Positions 1 through 12,787 of a stretch of DNA of 64,000 nt are shown here, piece by piece. Both the position numbers and the translations under genes were made by a program. The DNA lies in the NCBI RefSeq assembly GCF_030253575.1, contig NC_080569.1, forward strand, positions 28,061,501 to 28,125,500, in the 5' to 3' direction. The notes beneath the pieces are model-generated. The model searched no databases. It worked only from the letters and a program-made list of their open reading frames with translations, and was not told the DNA's origin. Source of the stretch: Rhododendron vialii. Its lineage: Eukaryota; Streptophyta; Magnoliopsida; Ericales; Ericaceae. The number at the start of each line of letters is the position of its first letter. The stretch's first letter is position 1.

Positions 1-779
1 TTGGAGACAGACCTAATTGGAGACAGACCTAATCTTTTGCAATATATGCACAAAGTGGCTGTTCTCAAAATACCATTAAAACAGTGGCCTCCTAAACCGC
101 CAATAACCGAGGAGCTACAAGGACGTTTTGTTGTAAAATCATGCCCCCATATCAAAGCCAAATGGCATCAGAGAGGACAGGCCTAGAGACCCAAATCAAT
201 TTATATGCACATTACCATGCCACTTTAACTTACGTAAAAAAAATAAAAAATAAAAAGACCAAGACACTCGTAGATTTACACCCAGCTCACTCCACCATTT
301 TTCCTTTAGCTGCATTTTGCTACCTAGTCTGGCTTGTGTTTGCTCCACCCACAAGTACTTTGTGAAGTGATAAATATTGAAGGTCAACTGGTTTACATGT
401 ATTCATTTCAGTCCTCAATTTTTGCTACGTTCACTTAATTCAAGTTGGTTTGTTTGAATCTACACCAGATTGTCCATAATTTTGTAAGTTTGGCCATGGC
501 AGTTAGAATACAAACGCCAGAAAGTCAATTTGGCAGGATGCTTTCGTAAATCTATTCACGTAACTAATGGGTGAAAATTCAATTTTGTTGAACTACCTCA
601 ATGATAATTTGATGAAAAGCAGGGACAAATTGCTCTTAGTTGTTCGAATACATATTAGTATACACTATCTTTCACTTCAGTTCAAGCCAGAAAGTCAATT
701 TGGTGGATACTGTCCATCCATTATGTAACTGAGAGACAAACACCAAAGGGCTAGGTAATGACCGTGTAAAATTTTGCAG
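1..779 (+). other. Intron sequence of the CHUP1-like gene (inferred)
   Basis: No exon of the CHUP1 family is recognisable here. The stretch begins with a 16-17 bp unit repeated in tandem at 1-33 and holds a diverged direct repeat of about 20 bp (GCCAGAAAGTCAATTTGG, near 514 and near 686). An open frame at 1-186 has no family resemblance and is taken as chance. Confidence 0.5.
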
Positions 780-1132
780 ATTAAGTTGGCGTCCGTTCAA
801 TTAGCCATGAAGTACATGAGAAGAGTATCAGCTGAACTTGAAGTAGTCGGTGGCGGGCCCGAAGAAGAAGAGCTTATAGTTCAAGGTGTAAGGTTTGCCT
901 TCCGAGTTCATCAGGTAAATTAAATCACCTTTTGCGGCACATGATGCAGTTATGCACAGCACACTTTTGATTACATTACCTTACGAATGTGATGATTTTA
1001 CAGTTTGCTGGAGGATTTGATGGGGAAACAATGAAAGCATTCCAAGAGTTGAGAGACAAAGCGAGATCATGTCATATACAATGCCAAAACCAGCAACAAC
1101 AGAAATACGTATGCAGGTCTGCACCTTGCTGA
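780..1132 (+). CDS. C-terminal exons of a CHUP1-like protein (partial, 5' part outside the window)
   Basis: Two exons join in frame: 780-914 and 1004-1132, with an intron 915-1003 bounded by GT..AG. The first begins after a TTTTGCAG acceptor and encodes IKLASVQLAMKYMRRVSAEL and a VQGVRFAFRVHQ block; the second continues FAGGFDGETMKAFQELRDKA and ends CRSAPC-stop. These blocks match the conserved C-terminal region of CHUP1 and its plant relatives, which sit on the chloroplast outer envelope or plasma membrane and control actin-based chloroplast positioning and related actin functions. The actin-binding, proline-rich and coiled-coil parts of such proteins are N-terminal and would lie left of the window. 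I saw no earlier exon in 1-779, so that stretch is probably a long intron. Which family member this is cannot be decided from about 87 residues. No stop or frameshift interrupts the visible exons. Confidence 0.85.
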
Positions 1133-1883
1133 ATCTGTAGCGAACTCAGCTTCAGAATTGCTACCAGCCTTTTGTTGTAAAGATAGAAACATCATGTATG
1201 TGAAAACGCAATGGCAGCAGCCATTTAGTATTCAAATTTATTCATATTAATTAATTTGGCATATGAATGCCTACCTTTCTTTACTCTTGCCTTGTGAATT
1301 TCCTGACAGAACTGAAAACTATGGAAAGATGAGACCCTTAACCTTTGATAGACGATTTTGATTGGAAAATTGTGTTCCATTTCAAATTGCTACATTGGCT
1401 CTTTCTGAGAATCCATCAAGCAGTGAGAAAGAAGTTCAGGCCTAAGTAGTAAAACTGGTACTTAAGTTAGATTACAAATTGCTACATTCCCATTCTTTTG
1501 CTTAACTGCCGACTCATGGATGGATCTCCTTCCAGTAACCAGTATTTCTTCAATGTAGCCAAAGAAATCTTTCATTTTTCACTTATTTCTACAATTGCGT
1601 TTGCTGTGTAAATTTGAGAAGAATGTGACCATGGAAATTCAATATTAGTATAAATTTCAAATGGAGGAATAAACCGGTCTTCTAAAGCCCTTGGATGGAC
1701 TTAACAGCTACTTTACAGTTTATCCGGACCGGCCCATAACCTTAGAAACTATTGAGCCGGTCCTTTCAGGAAACAATTCCCAGGGCAAGTAGGCAGTTGC
1801 TGCTACCTGGTTCATTGGTGCAAATTCAAATTTAGATAGAAAAGGCCCAGATTCGAGTTTCCATATACTCCTGACACATAAGA

Positions 1884-2265
1884 GCATCTCCAATCCAATA
1901 CTTTATTTGAGAGTATCAAAATACTCTATTTTATTCATAAAGTGATTTTAGAGGAAATCACTATTCCTATTTACTCCAACCACAAACATTCTATTTTTCC
2001 CTCTAAAATCACTTTACAAAAAAAAAACCTTTTTTTATACTCATAAGGAAATGGTTGGTATAAAAATTTAGTAAGAAAAGCTTACAAGGACAAAAGTCTT
2101 TTAAAAAGGTGAACAGTGTTATGGAGATGATCCTTTATATATTCTCTTACCCTCTAAATATAGAGAATCAAAATCCAATACTCTCAAATGGAGGAGGGTT
2201 GAGAGGATGGATTGGAATACTTTGATACTCTCAAATAGAAATATAGAGTAAGGGGGACTTTAGTT
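1884..2265. repeat. MITE-like inverted repeat (GAGCATCTCCAATCC type)
   Basis: The left side reads GAGCATCTCCAATCCAATAC followed by TTTGAGAGTATCAAAATAC. The right side carries the inverted counterpart GGATTGGAATACTTTGATAC and CTCTCAAATAG. The TCTAAAATCACTTTA motif in the middle also occurs inverted. This is the layout of a non-autonomous DNA transposon common in plant intergenic DNA. Borders and target duplication were not resolved. Confidence 0.5.
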
Positions 2266-2467
2266 TCGATCACGACCAAGCCACTGTGAGGTGGGTTGAT
2301 TTCAGAAAACCAAAAAAAAATTATACGTAAAATTTTTGTCCAAGCTTTTTAGCCCAGCCCATTTAATTGTTTAGCCCAACCAACCAAGTCACCAACCCAT
2401 TTATTTAGCCCAGCCTTTACAATTTTTTTCCTGTTTACTCTTAACCCGTTTTGTTTTCAGCGACATC

Positions 2468-2519
2468 AACTTCTCTGGGTTGCGGATCAAAAAAAAAAAA
2501 AAAAACTTCTCTGGGTTGC
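2468..2519 (+). mobile_element. Micro-retroinsertion: GGATC plus A-run with 16-bp TSD
   Basis: AACTTCTCTGGGTTGC occurs at 2468-2483 and again, identical, at 2504-2519. Between them are only GGATC and a run of A. Target duplication plus A-tail is the mark of target-primed reverse transcription; the GATC before the A-run resembles plant L1 3' ends. Confidence 0.7.
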
Positions 2520-2830
2520 TGTGCTATGTTCGGTGTTCAGCTCTGTCTCTCCCTCCCTCCCTAAAATAATCGGCTTTCTCTCTCCGCTGATTAAAAAATG
2601 CCCAATCTTCTCAACAAAATGGAGGATAATCTTTTGTGAGAATTTTATGATTATCTACATTCATTGAGAATTTGTTTAAGATATTGACTCAGATTCGATA
2701 ATAGATGAATTTTACTTTGTGAAGCATCATAGGATACAACTTCAATAGGTACGTCTTTGTACTTTTCTTTCATTTATTTTGAACATTTGCGTATTTATGT
2801 ACAAGTTTGCCTTTTTTTGGTTTATATATA

Positions 2831-3040
2831 CTCCTTCTGTCCCAAAATATTTGTCTGGTCCGTAAAACGAAGCAAAAATTATGCATTTATTTCAAGAAAA
2901 AATTTAATTTTTTTCATAAATTTAAAGAACTCGTCGATATCTAGTGAATTATTGAAAAAATTGAAATTTTTCTTGCAAAAATTCTATTATTCTTAAGTTT
3001 TTATTTTGTGGACCGGACAAACAATATGGAATAAAATGAG
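2831..3040. mobile_element. Stowaway-like MITE
   Basis: Begins CTCCTTCTGTCCCAAAATAT and ends with the inverted, partly decayed counterpart (GGACCGGACAAACAATATGG ... AATGAG), flanked on both sides by TA, the Stowaway (Tc1/mariner) target duplication. The interior resembles the copy at 32673-32872. Confidence 0.7.
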
Positions 3041-3233
3041 TATATAATTTGGTTAGCCTAGGGTAGAATAATTTCCTGATTCCACCCTTGATCACGACGT
3101 AAGTGCTGCGAACCCCACACATGCACTTTTATTTATTGCACCAAAAAAAAAAAAACTAGCTAGTTGACTGTCAGCTACTCGAGTGGTCATACCCTATAAC
3201 TATGGGTGTACATGGGTCAGATTGGACGAGTTA

Positions 3234-3472
3234 GGCCCCGTTTCAGAATACTTTTTAAAAAAATAAATACTTATTTCACATTTTCAAACTCAAAAATAAT
3301 GTAAATGAAAATTAATTTTTCAAATTTTTTTGCACCGTATTAAAGATCTCAATAAAATCTATCAAACAAGATACATATTGATAGAAAAATAATTTGCGTA
3401 AGCACATAATTTTTAAGCTTAAAATTGTCTTCTTAAAAAATAAAGATTTGTTTTCCTTTCCGAAACGGGACC
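3234..3472. mobile_element. Tourist-like (PIF/Harbinger) MITE
   Basis: Terminal inverted repeats GGCCCCGTTTC (left) and GAAACGGGACC (right), flanked by TTA at 3231-3233 and 3473-3475. The TTA duplication and GGCCCCGTTTC end fit Tourist/PIF-Harbinger elements. Interior AT-rich, no coding potential. Related ends lie near 13938 and 15640. Confidence 0.75.
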
Positions 3473-3729
3473 TTAATGGCGTATTTTTCAACTAACCCAT
3501 ACTAGCAGGTTGACAATTTGTTAACCCGACACCAACCCTCATCATCTTAAACCAGAGGGTTTTTTTTTTTTTTCTTTTTTCCTTTCTACGGTTTCAACTC
3601 AGAGGGCTCGGAAAAAAAGTGTGGTACAAAATCCAGGTGGAGTACACCTTAGCATTCATAAATATTCCTTTAGGTCGGATTAATAAAGTGTGGTAGAGTG
3701 CGCCCTAACATAGATATGACTATATTATA

Positions 3730-4001
3730 CTCCCTCTGTCCCTTTTTAAGTGTCATGCTTCGTAATTTCAACTTATTAAAAAGACATCATCATTACACCT
3801 TTCACATCAACTTTTTCCTCCATTTTCCCTACTTATCCATCATCATTACACTTTTACTCACTAACTTTTCAAAATAAAATCTACTTTTAGGGACAAAATA
3901 GACAATATACCAACTTTTACCCCCCTAACTTTACAAAATGGACACTTATTAAGGGACAGCCCAAAATAGAATACTGAACACAAAAAAAGGGACGGAGGGA
4001 G
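3730..4001. mobile_element. Stowaway MITE
   Basis: Ends are CTCCCTCTGTCCCTTTTT and AAAAAAAGGGACGGAGGGAG, flanked by TA on both sides (3728-3729 and 4002-4003). 272 bp, no coding potential. Confidence 0.85.
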
Positions 4002-4318
4002 TACTTTCTAGTAGTATTATCTTACACATGTAGACATATATCCCCGAATGGGTCGAGTTAAAAGGGGGGTTAAGAGAAATTTTTTCCGCACCCGAATTGA
4101 CTCGTTTAAAATTTGTGTTTTACCCGCCCAACTCAATCCGTTCTTGATTTTAACCCGTAATTTTCTGCGCGGGCTGGTGTAAGTTGGGTTAATTTGGACG
4201 GATTTTTTTGCATACTCCTATTCATAATTCCCCCCGGTGTACATGTGGAAATCATATCGTTAGTTCGGTTTCGGGTATTGATTTGAAAATCAAATACTCA
4301 TAATTGCCCGATGATAAG

Positions 4319-4953
4319 TAGGGCTGTAAACGAACCGAATCGAGCCGAACCCTGTTAAGTTCGGCTCGGGTTCGTTAAGGTATGAGTTCGGCTCGAGTTC
4401 GATTCGAGCCTGAACAATTTGGCTCGAGTTCGGCTCGTTAAAATTTTTCAAGGCTCGGGTTCGGCTCGGTTGGGTTCGTTAAGATACTAGTCTGGCTCGA
4501 GTTTGGCTCGAGTTCGATTCGACCTTGAACATTTTGGCTCAAGTTTGGCTTGTTAAACTCAAATGAATTGAGCCAAGCCGAATCTAAGCTCGAATTGAGC
4601 TCGTCAAGACTCAGGTTTGATTCGGCTCAGCTCATTAAACTCAAGCAAACCCAAACTCTCTCATTGATCGTATAGAATTTGGGAGAAAAATAAGTATTGA
4701 ATTATATATACAACCTTAAAATTTTTTACATTTACAAATAGACCCCTATTGAATTACTAATTAAATTTAAGTGTAGGTTCGCGAACCTAACCGAGCCGAA
4801 TACCATTAAGCTCAGGTTCGGCTCATTTACGGAACGAGCCTAGAATTGAGGTTCAAATTCAGTTCGTTTAGCAGACGAATCGAACTCGAACGAGCTCTTA
4901 CCGAACCGAGTCTCGAACAGTTTGCGAATGGCTCGGTTCATTTTACAGCCCTA
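4319..4953. mobile_element. hAT non-autonomous element (GGGCTGTAAACGAACC family), copy 1
   Basis: 635 bp between perfect 8-bp direct repeats ATGATAAG (4311-4318 and 4954-4961). Ends are TAGGGCTGTAAACGAACCGA and GGTTCATTTTACAGCCCTA, inverted to each other. The interior is a long run of degenerate GGCTCGAGTTCG-type repeats without an ORF. The 8-bp duplication points to the hAT superfamily. A second copy lies at 27733-28011. Confidence 0.88.
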
Positions 4954-5183
4954 ATGATAAGTCACATAATCAGCGTGCACATCTTTTAAACACATCCCAA
5001 ATTATTAAAATTCATGAAAAAACGCATGGACGATTGAGAGTGACAGAGCGTTTTGAAGGATTACCTGTTCAATTGAAGTTTGAGTCAGCAGAGCAAAGCG
5101 ACAGAAGGGAGAGACTGATGACGGCTTGTTTCATTCTGAATCCTCCATTTCATTTCCTTCCTCCTCCTTCCCCTTCTCCTTCT

Positions 5184-5193
5184 ACTATAAACC
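5184..5193 (+). promoter_or_regulatory. Putative TATA box of the Lin0512-family gene
   Basis: ACTATAAACC lies about 150 bp before the ATG at 5337, after a pyrimidine-rich CTCC/TTCC stretch, both typical of a plant core promoter. Not proved by sequence alone. Confidence 0.45.
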
Positions 5194-5336
5194 ACTGGTG
5201 TCTCCCTCCCAACAAAACCCAAAAGAACATTCGATTCTCAAACCCGATTCTTCATCTCCCCACTCAATCCTCCTCTCTCCACTCTCCTCGGGTTTCTCGC
5301 CCAACAACCACCGCTGCACAAACCACCACGAGTTCC

Positions 5337-8300
5337 ATGGCTGCCGATCAGACCCGGACCACCGTCGACGGCGTACCCAACGCTTCCATGAATCTCTTGT
5401 TCGTAGAGATGGGTGTTGGCTACGATCAACATGGGTATTCTAATACGACCCATTTGCTTGCAGTAGTATTTTTGCTTATATGTATATGTATCGGGGTTTC
5501 GAAACTTTTGTTGTCTTTTCGGGAATTTTATTAATTGGATGCCCAATAATAACAGGCAAGATGTTACAGCCGCTGCAATGCGGGCTTGCAGGGATGCCAT
5601 CTCTTCCAATTCGATTCCCGCCTTCCGAAGAGGTCAGCTTTAGCTATGTAATGTTGTTGTCATTTTTAAAATTACGTAATTTAGATTGCTAAATCTGCAT
5701 TTAAGCAATTGCAATTCTATGTGATGTGCACAAATGTGGTTATGTATGTTGACTATGTGTACATATCTCTTGTCTGGATTAAGTAGCAAACTCAATAGCA
5801 CTTGGATTTTGGAGAGGAACTGCATCCAGAAAGTGGGATCGTGCACAATGGTTATACGAAAGAAAACTCAACTATGAATAACTAGAACAAAATTAAAATA
5901 ACTGTGATAAGCTGAATAAGTTAGATGAAAGGCAGAGCTTGATTGATGGAATTTTGGTGCTGGACCATCTAAGGAACTAGAAAGATACACATTCAAATCG
6001 AAATTGATTGAGGCCAGAGCTTGAAATTGAGATTGACAAGATGATCATGTGGTGTTGGACGCTTTGTGTTGTTGGACAATGCGTCCTTTGTAGTTTGTAT
6101 GGATGAAAGCCTCCTAGTTGTTAGGCCACTCCCTTAGTTCATCAACAAAAATGTACTACTTGTTCTAGGCTTGTCTCTTGGGGACACATGTCCCATTGTG
6201 GACCTAGTCTCCACTTTTTTTGGATGCAACTAAACTCACACTTGTCAAGTCACAAGTTTCACTTGATATTTACTTGGTGCCCGCTTTTTCCTTCCACATC
6301 AGGTTTCATCAGAGATTTGGTACAACAAGAATCTTGAGATGGTGCCCAATATCCCACATATGATCTCATAAAATGAATACTTTAAATCTTTTGCAACAAC
6401 CTTGTAGTCCGAGGCTCCATCTTATGATGCTAGGTGTGTCTTGCCAACAACTTCCTTGAGATGAATGGGAACCTTAAATACAAGGCTTCCTACAGGTTGA
6501 TAAATATGCCTTGTTCCCTATTAATGTTGATAGCAGGGGGACAATTTGAAGGGCCTGGTTATGAATCTGGTGCTCATCTTCTTCCCACCTGTCTAATTTA
6601 AAGCCTTCAGACTCCGCTTCCGACTTCCGAGATCTCAAGATAGCATGACCCCTTGTGCTGTATGGTCCCTTTTGCTGTGGGATAGCAAAGTTGATTTACC
6701 TTCATTGGTCGTACCCCCGCTTCTTCTAGAGAATTTTTTTTTTATAAGGAGAGTATTAAGTGGGAACTCCAACTTGTTTTCGCTATACCTCTCCCGCCAA
6801 TCACGAGACAAATCTTAACGCAGGTGGCCGGAAACAAAAAGTTGCGATTTATTGGACACAGATTACGTTGACTCTTTTTTCAGTTAGAGATCTGTTCTAA
6901 GAATGTGTCAGGGAATATTGTGAAATGGTGAGAGGGTGCCTTGGTGGTTGGAATTGCTTATTAATCGTTACAAGAGTAATTTCCCGATTGCATGAGTGTA
7001 CTGGTTCTCATGCTACTTTACTTTCTTATTTGAACCTCAAATAGTTTAATGCGACTACCACACAACTTAATGCTACTGACCATTGATATTTATGTGTTCT
7101 TGTCCTCATCGGTCAGTGCATTTTGCCTCACCTCCTTGCACACGTATGTTTGGTGGAGCCACATCATTTGATGAACAAAAAGGAAATCCTTTATCTTTTC
7201 TTCTCGAAACATCACAAGACAACCGCTGAGCAAAAAAAAAACCATCGCAAGACAACTACTTTTATCTCTGTCTTGAAATATATTCGTCTCCCTTGAGCTA
7301 AATTAAGTTCAAACTATTCACCTTTAGACGGTGTATGCCTATCCCTTTTTACCTCGATCACTGTTTGATTGGAGAATCTGGATACGGTAAAGGGTTGGAA
7401 GTTTGTTGGTTTGTCCAAATTGAAAATATTATATTCTAATTAAGAGTAAGAACTCAAGATTCATTGTATATGCTTCAGTTGCTTTTGGTCTTCCATTTGT
7501 CAGCCAAAACTAATATAATGTTTGAACTTCAAATCAGTCAATATTTGAAGTAGTTCAAAACTAACTTGGGACATGTTTTCATCCTTGTCAGCAGAAGAAA
7601 GTTGGTAATCATGCTTTTAAATCAAAATCAATTCAAACATAATCTATCAAATTTGCATAACAACTCAACATCAGATACTAGTTTACAGAAAATAGGAAAA
7701 AACACCCTTGGAGATGCATGTGTGCAAGCATTCTTTGTGTGACATTAAAGGTGTTTTTTGAGGGTTACTATTTATGCATGCGCCTCTGATATGGAATTTT
7801 TAGTTACATGTTGTAAGATGCAATTGGTGCAGGTTCTATACCTGGTGTGACATTTGAACAGATGAAACTGCAGATTAAGCTAGGAGTTCCTAAACCTCTT
7901 CAACAATTCCTAGATATTGAGAAGGTCAAATCTATCTTCCCCTAGTAAGTAATCTCAACAGTTGGGTTTTCAGTTACAGTATGTGCTTCTTTAAGTAAGT
8001 CGCAACGTTTTAGTTTCGACACGCTATTACGTCTTGGCTAGTAAAGGCCATTTATTTATTCTAAGGATTGCAGCAGTCTTCATTCTGTCTCATTTTATTG
8101 GAATGTAGCCATGTATCATGTTTTCCATCACCTTCAGTCCTTGTTACTATGAACCGTTTAGTTCAAGGCATTTCAGTGTTATTGTAGAAGATGCGATTAC
8201 CATACCATATGGCCATTTTGATAATCCTAGCCCTCATTGTTTTAAGTCTATAAGGAAGTTGCTAGTTAATAAGCATGCCTGGCAAATTCTAGCCTTCGGA

Positions 8301-8662
8301 TACACTCTCTAACAAGGCTATACTCTACACATATTCCTGAAGTGTGTATTTGTAAGAAACTAGAGAGACTTCGGCTAATCTTTGATTTTCACTTTGGAAC
8401 CTTTCTTCTCACATTGGCATTCACTGACCCCAGTTATACTCAGATTCAAGATAAAGATTCTTCAGCATTGCTTGCTTTACTCTCTTGTTTCTGCGTCTTT
8501 TATGTGCTTGTGTTTTGACCTTGTGATGCCAGCGGGGACATTATGAAATTTGAAGTTGTGGATGGAGGGCTGATTTGCTCAAGTGGCGTGCATGTGGAAG
8601 AAATGGGAGATAAGAATGATGACTGTTACATCGTGAATGCAGCCGTTTATGTGGGTTACTAG
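5337..8662 (+). CDS. Lin0512-family conserved protein (function unknown)
   Basis: Four exons splice in frame: 5337-5434, 5556-5632, 7833-7944 and 8533-8662 (417 nt, 138 residues), all GT..AG. The protein has the family landmarks in order: LLFVEMGVGYDQHGQD (20-35), AAMRACRDAISSNSIPAFRR (39-58), IPGVTFEQMKLQIKLGVP (61-78), and the C-terminal VVDGGLICSSGVHVEEMG, NDDCYIVNAAVYVGY. This family (first named from a Listeria protein) occurs in bacteria and plants; it is small, single-domain and without assigned activity. I see no signal or membrane segment; the first 17 residues are variable and not clearly a transit peptide. The ATG at 5337 is the first in frame with the conserved block. Intron 2 is 2.2 kb and carries a micro-retroinsertion at 7210-7256. 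The last codon, TAC, is followed directly by TAG. Assignment is firm; function is not known. Confidence 0.92.
7210..7256 (+). mobile_element. Micro-retroinsertion in intron 2 of the Lin0512 gene
   Basis: CATCACAAGACAAC (7210-7223) recurs as CATCGCAAGACAAC (7243-7256), one mismatch. Between them lie CGCTGAGC and an A-run. Confidence 0.55.
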
Positions 8663-9063
8663 GTTCTTGTTCAACTATCAGGTTACTTGTGTTTTCCTGT
8701 TTCCGTTTTCTTCTCTGTATCTACTGAACAAGAAATCTCTTCAATCCATTTTGTGGTCAGCATCGCAATAAGCATAACTTTTTCCTGCGTCTCGTTTCTA
8801 TTCACTATATTGAGTGTGGGAGATCGATTGTTCTTAATTTCTCACTGTTCCATTCTGGCAGTCATGCATCATGTTTTGTTCATGTGGAACTCATGCCTTG
8901 GTTCTACTTTCTGCTTTTTTTAACCTCTTACGAATCTAACCAGAGAATGCTTGACTATCTCTGTCGAGTATCTTTCTTACTCTTTGTCCTCAAGAAATTG
9001 GTACAGAACAAGCTACCCCATTTTACCCGTGAGTTCTAGAGGCCATGATAATCTAGGGCATGT

Positions 9064-9145
9064 TTTGGTTTGCATTGCTTATTGTCTTATTTGCTCATTC
9101 AGAAAGAAAATAAGCAAATAAGACAAGCAGCAATGCAAACAACAC
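9064..9145. repeat. Near-perfect hairpin (short MITE or miRNA-like foldback)
   Basis: TTGCATTGCTTATTGTCTTA TTTGCT is followed after a short loop by AGCAAATAAGACAAGCAG CAATGCAAA. The arms of about 35 nt pair with only a few mismatches around a loop of roughly 10 nt. Confidence 0.65.
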
Positions 9146-9170
9146 CATTTAGTTTGGATCATCAGTTAGT

Positions 9171-9219
<49 letters not shown>
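9171..9219. repeat. Compound microsatellite (CT)n(CA)n
   Basis: An uninterrupted CT run passes directly into a CA run. Confidence 0.95.
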
Positions 9220-9220
<1 letters not shown>

Positions 9221-10190
9221 TCACATGTTCAGTTCAAATTAGTCTAACGACACTGATAAATGCACAAAGAAAGTATGTTTAATACTCACTAATAAAAACA
9301 ATATGCAGTAGAGACTGCTTTATTTTACGGAGAGGGCAATACCAGGAGGTCCAGGACCACCAACTGACATGGGTTGGGGATTTTACCATTTTGAAATAGT
9401 TTCTCCTACATTTGTCGAAGAGTCTAGGGGATGGGACTCTGTCTCCCACTTACTTTACCTCCATTTGGGGACTATTCTAATACTGGGGAACTGCACTCCT
9501 TACCCATAATCCTCTCAACCAAACTGGTGACAGGGATTAATCTAGCTAATCCTCGAGCCTTGAAATTACTAACTGGGCAAACCCTCCAGTTGCTCCAAAA
9601 ATTGGATTGTTTGGCCTCCGTGAGATTCGAGCACTGCTTTTCTCATCACTCATCCCTCGTAATCAAAGACTACGAATCCTCCAATCAAACATCCCTCCAA
9701 ACACATCGATCTGCAATTGCACACACTTTTGGGATTGTTGTCAGTTCTGTTTTTCCTTTTAATATTTTGTCACAGTTCTTGGAAGAGGCAATTCTTGAAC
9801 AGAATGAAACTACTTAAAAGCAACATGAGTATTTGGGAAAAAAAAAATACTCCAGCAATATTATTGTGCATCAAAGAGAGTCTTCCTGTTTTCTACTGCA
9901 AAGCTGGAACTAGAATACCATAGAGAGGAGCTTTGGTGAAGCTTAGTAGAATCGACAGTAACTATTAACAAAATCAACAATACACATCTCCAACTACAGT
10001 TACATAAACATCTGCTGAAATCATTTCCTGTGTTCTTTCCTATACAATCTAAGCAAATGAACGGCAACCCAGTAATGATTTTACAAGCGGTTGTCGTGCA
10101 ATTTTGTTATTTACCCGGAATAACCGGAAACGGACAGAAAACAGGATACAAGAGGGAAATTACTGACTCTGATCTAGCTAGTCTTCGACT

Positions 10191-12755
10191 TCACATGATG
10201 AGAGCTGCATATAGGAGCTGGTTCCAAGTATCAGGCAACCCGGGGAGGCACCAATGGCTGCAGTCGGTACCGGAGTGTTCACCGCTATAGGTGGACGGGT
10301 GAGCATCTTTTCTTAGTTGTGAAAGTGTTGTGATGTCTAGTAGGTAGACTGGTTTCTTGATTGTGCTCAGTACTCTGTTTACAGTAGCGACGGCTGGAGG
10401 GGTCCCGGCGGGATATGTCGATCCGGTCAGTGGTAGTTGCTCTCCCATGCAATTCTTTGCTCCAGATTTCCAATCCTTTCCCCTGGTTTCATTGGCATTA
10501 GATTATGAAAATCAAGTCTGATACTACTCACTAACAAGGGTGAAATGCAGGTCTTTGTTCTTCTGGAATAGGCGATTTTCAACCTATTTACCAAACGCAG
10601 GACATCAAGAATACAAAATCAAGTCTGGTTTTCGAATATGCCTTCGAGAGTATATTTTGGAACGGCTGACTTCTAGGAGTACATTTGGGTATTGAGAAAT
10701 AACAAGCGAAAAAACCATCATGTTTAAGGAACATGACTATAAACCAGTCAGATTTTTCCTTTCGGAAAAACAAACTTTTTGTAACTATAGCCATGAGATT
10801 GAAAAACAAATTGATCCGGTTATGAAAGTGGGGCCCTGCAGTGGGCAAACCAGGGTGTAGTGAGTAATTGCAGCCATCTATCTCAGAAATCAACGGTCGG
10901 GATTTAAAAGAAATTCTCTAGGGAAAAGAAAAACTCTTCCAGAGAAGAGTTTCTTTTAAATCCAGACTGTTCAAAATACTTTTGGATGACTGCGATTACT
11001 CACTACACCCTGTAGTGACCCTCGGATCCGGTAGCCACAAGCTGAATTCTGAACAACAAGAACGAACTGTTGAGACACAACTTTTCTTTATTATGGCTGA
11101 TCAGGTAGGATTACTATTTGGTAGATTACTTACTGATAGTGGGTGGGAGATATCCCCTGAAAGAAGACTTTGGTCTTGGCAGGATCAATGTTTTGGTCAA
11201 CCCATCTGGCCCAAGTTGTCAACCCTTTGTAAAATGCGGTCAAACGGTCCATATCTTTCGATATCGTGGACCCATCTTGCACATAATCCCATCTGCAACG
11301 AACAAACGAAATGTACCAAAAATAAGAAGAGAATTATCAAAAGGAGAATTGTTTTCCACCCTCCCCTTTCTAATATCCGCAATCATTTCTCATCTCTATT
11401 ATGGTGAAGTTACCATGTTACGGTTTCATTAGTTTGCCTTTTTGCACATCAAAGGCTAAAATAGTAAATTCACAAGAATAAAAACGAAAAAAAGAGCGTG
11501 GATAGTAAAAGGTAATTGTAAAGATCAATTTACAGGCGAAAACACACGGAAGAGGAGAGAGGAAATCGTACGGTTGAGATTTGCCCTTGTGGGTCCACCA
11601 ATGCCACGTGTTAAAAATCAACACGTCCATTCCGTTCCACGCATTGCCACCTTGGATGGAGTCCAATTTCAACACTCTTCCCATCTTTTCTCGAACTATA
11701 TCCACCAAGTATGTTGTATGATACAGGTATAATGTCACTCCATAATCCTGCATATATAAAATAGTACTATAACCAATTGTTTTGGCCCATTGGAGTTTAA
11801 TGACATTTCATACTTGTCTAAAGAATCGTGTTACCACAGTCATCTCCAAGAATATTTTTGATATCTCAGCTTCCACAAAATATTCTACAGATAAGATACC
11901 TGTAGAATACTTTGAGCAAATCTGAACAAGTAATCGTTCAAATGAAGGCCGAAGTTGAACTGCATCTGCTTCTCGGCAGTCCAACTGTTGAGACAGAGAG
12001 GCCGGGATCCTTTCTAAAGCATGTCATTAGTGGTACTGGTTGAGAACTAAATGTGTGAAAACTACTACGTAGATGTCTTGATAAAAGCTTGCCATTGCGT
12101 AAGGACCCAGGCCATTAACTTCTAGCTACCTAGGGAAAGCTCATTATGCACTCAACTTTAAAACCAAAATTGGAACAAAGCATTTTTTTTATTATAAAAT
12201 ATTCATACAAAATACGCATGTCATATTTCCATACAATCTCATGTGGCCTTTAATTTACACGACATTGATCATATCATTGGACGGATCCATATGTAACATG
12301 TAATAGGTGAATGTAAGGTGTTACTACATTAGATGATAGTATTTAAATACAGTATTCAAAAGTAATCAACATAATATTGCGAGGGCTTGGTATTTTGGGA
12401 TTTTTTATTATTTGAAATTCCGTCTATGAATCAAGAGATTAGGGTCCAATCCCAACTCGAAAGCCTCCAGAAGAAAATTAACAAGATTAAGAAACATCAT
12501 AATAACGTTCCCAAATCCAACAATCTACACTAATTTTGTCTGGGCAACATACTCAGATGGACTCATTTCATTATTTATCCTGAAAATATAGATTCAAATT
12601 TGTAAAGTACATTTGCAAGACAAAATTAAGAAAGTCATTAAATTTGTCTCAACCGTACGGATATTTTTACCAGGAAAAAATAAAGATATTATTACTGGAA
12701 ACAAAGAGACATAGGCATTTCTAAATATAATTTGAGAATTGATTTTCAAACTTCC

Positions 12756-12787
<32 letters not shown>

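Larger units (their letters stand above)
1133..5183. other. Intergenic region, MITE cluster
   Basis: Between the CHUP1-like stop and the Lin0512 promoter there is no supported gene. About 200 bp after the stop is probably 3' UTR. The rest is largely the elements listed separately at 1884-2265, 2468-2519, 2831-3040, 3234-3472, 3730-4001 and 4319-4953. Confidence 0.6.
8663..10190. other. Convergent intergenic region between the Lin0512 and TBL genes
   Basis: Holds the 3' UTRs of both genes and no supported ORF. Features seen: a strong inverted repeat at 9064-9145 and a (CT)n(CA)n microsatellite at 9171-9219. The open frames here have no family resemblance. Confidence 0.6.

Noticed and set aside
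3551..3608. T-run flanked by CAGAGGG, possibly another micro-retroinsertion
   Set aside because: The repeat is only 7 bp and the insert is a mixed pyrimidine stretch; too likely by chance.
5034..5534. 166-codon open frame overlapping exon 1 of the Lin0512 gene
   Set aside because: Only its middle (from 5337) matches the family; the upstream part is leader sequence and the end reads into intron 1.
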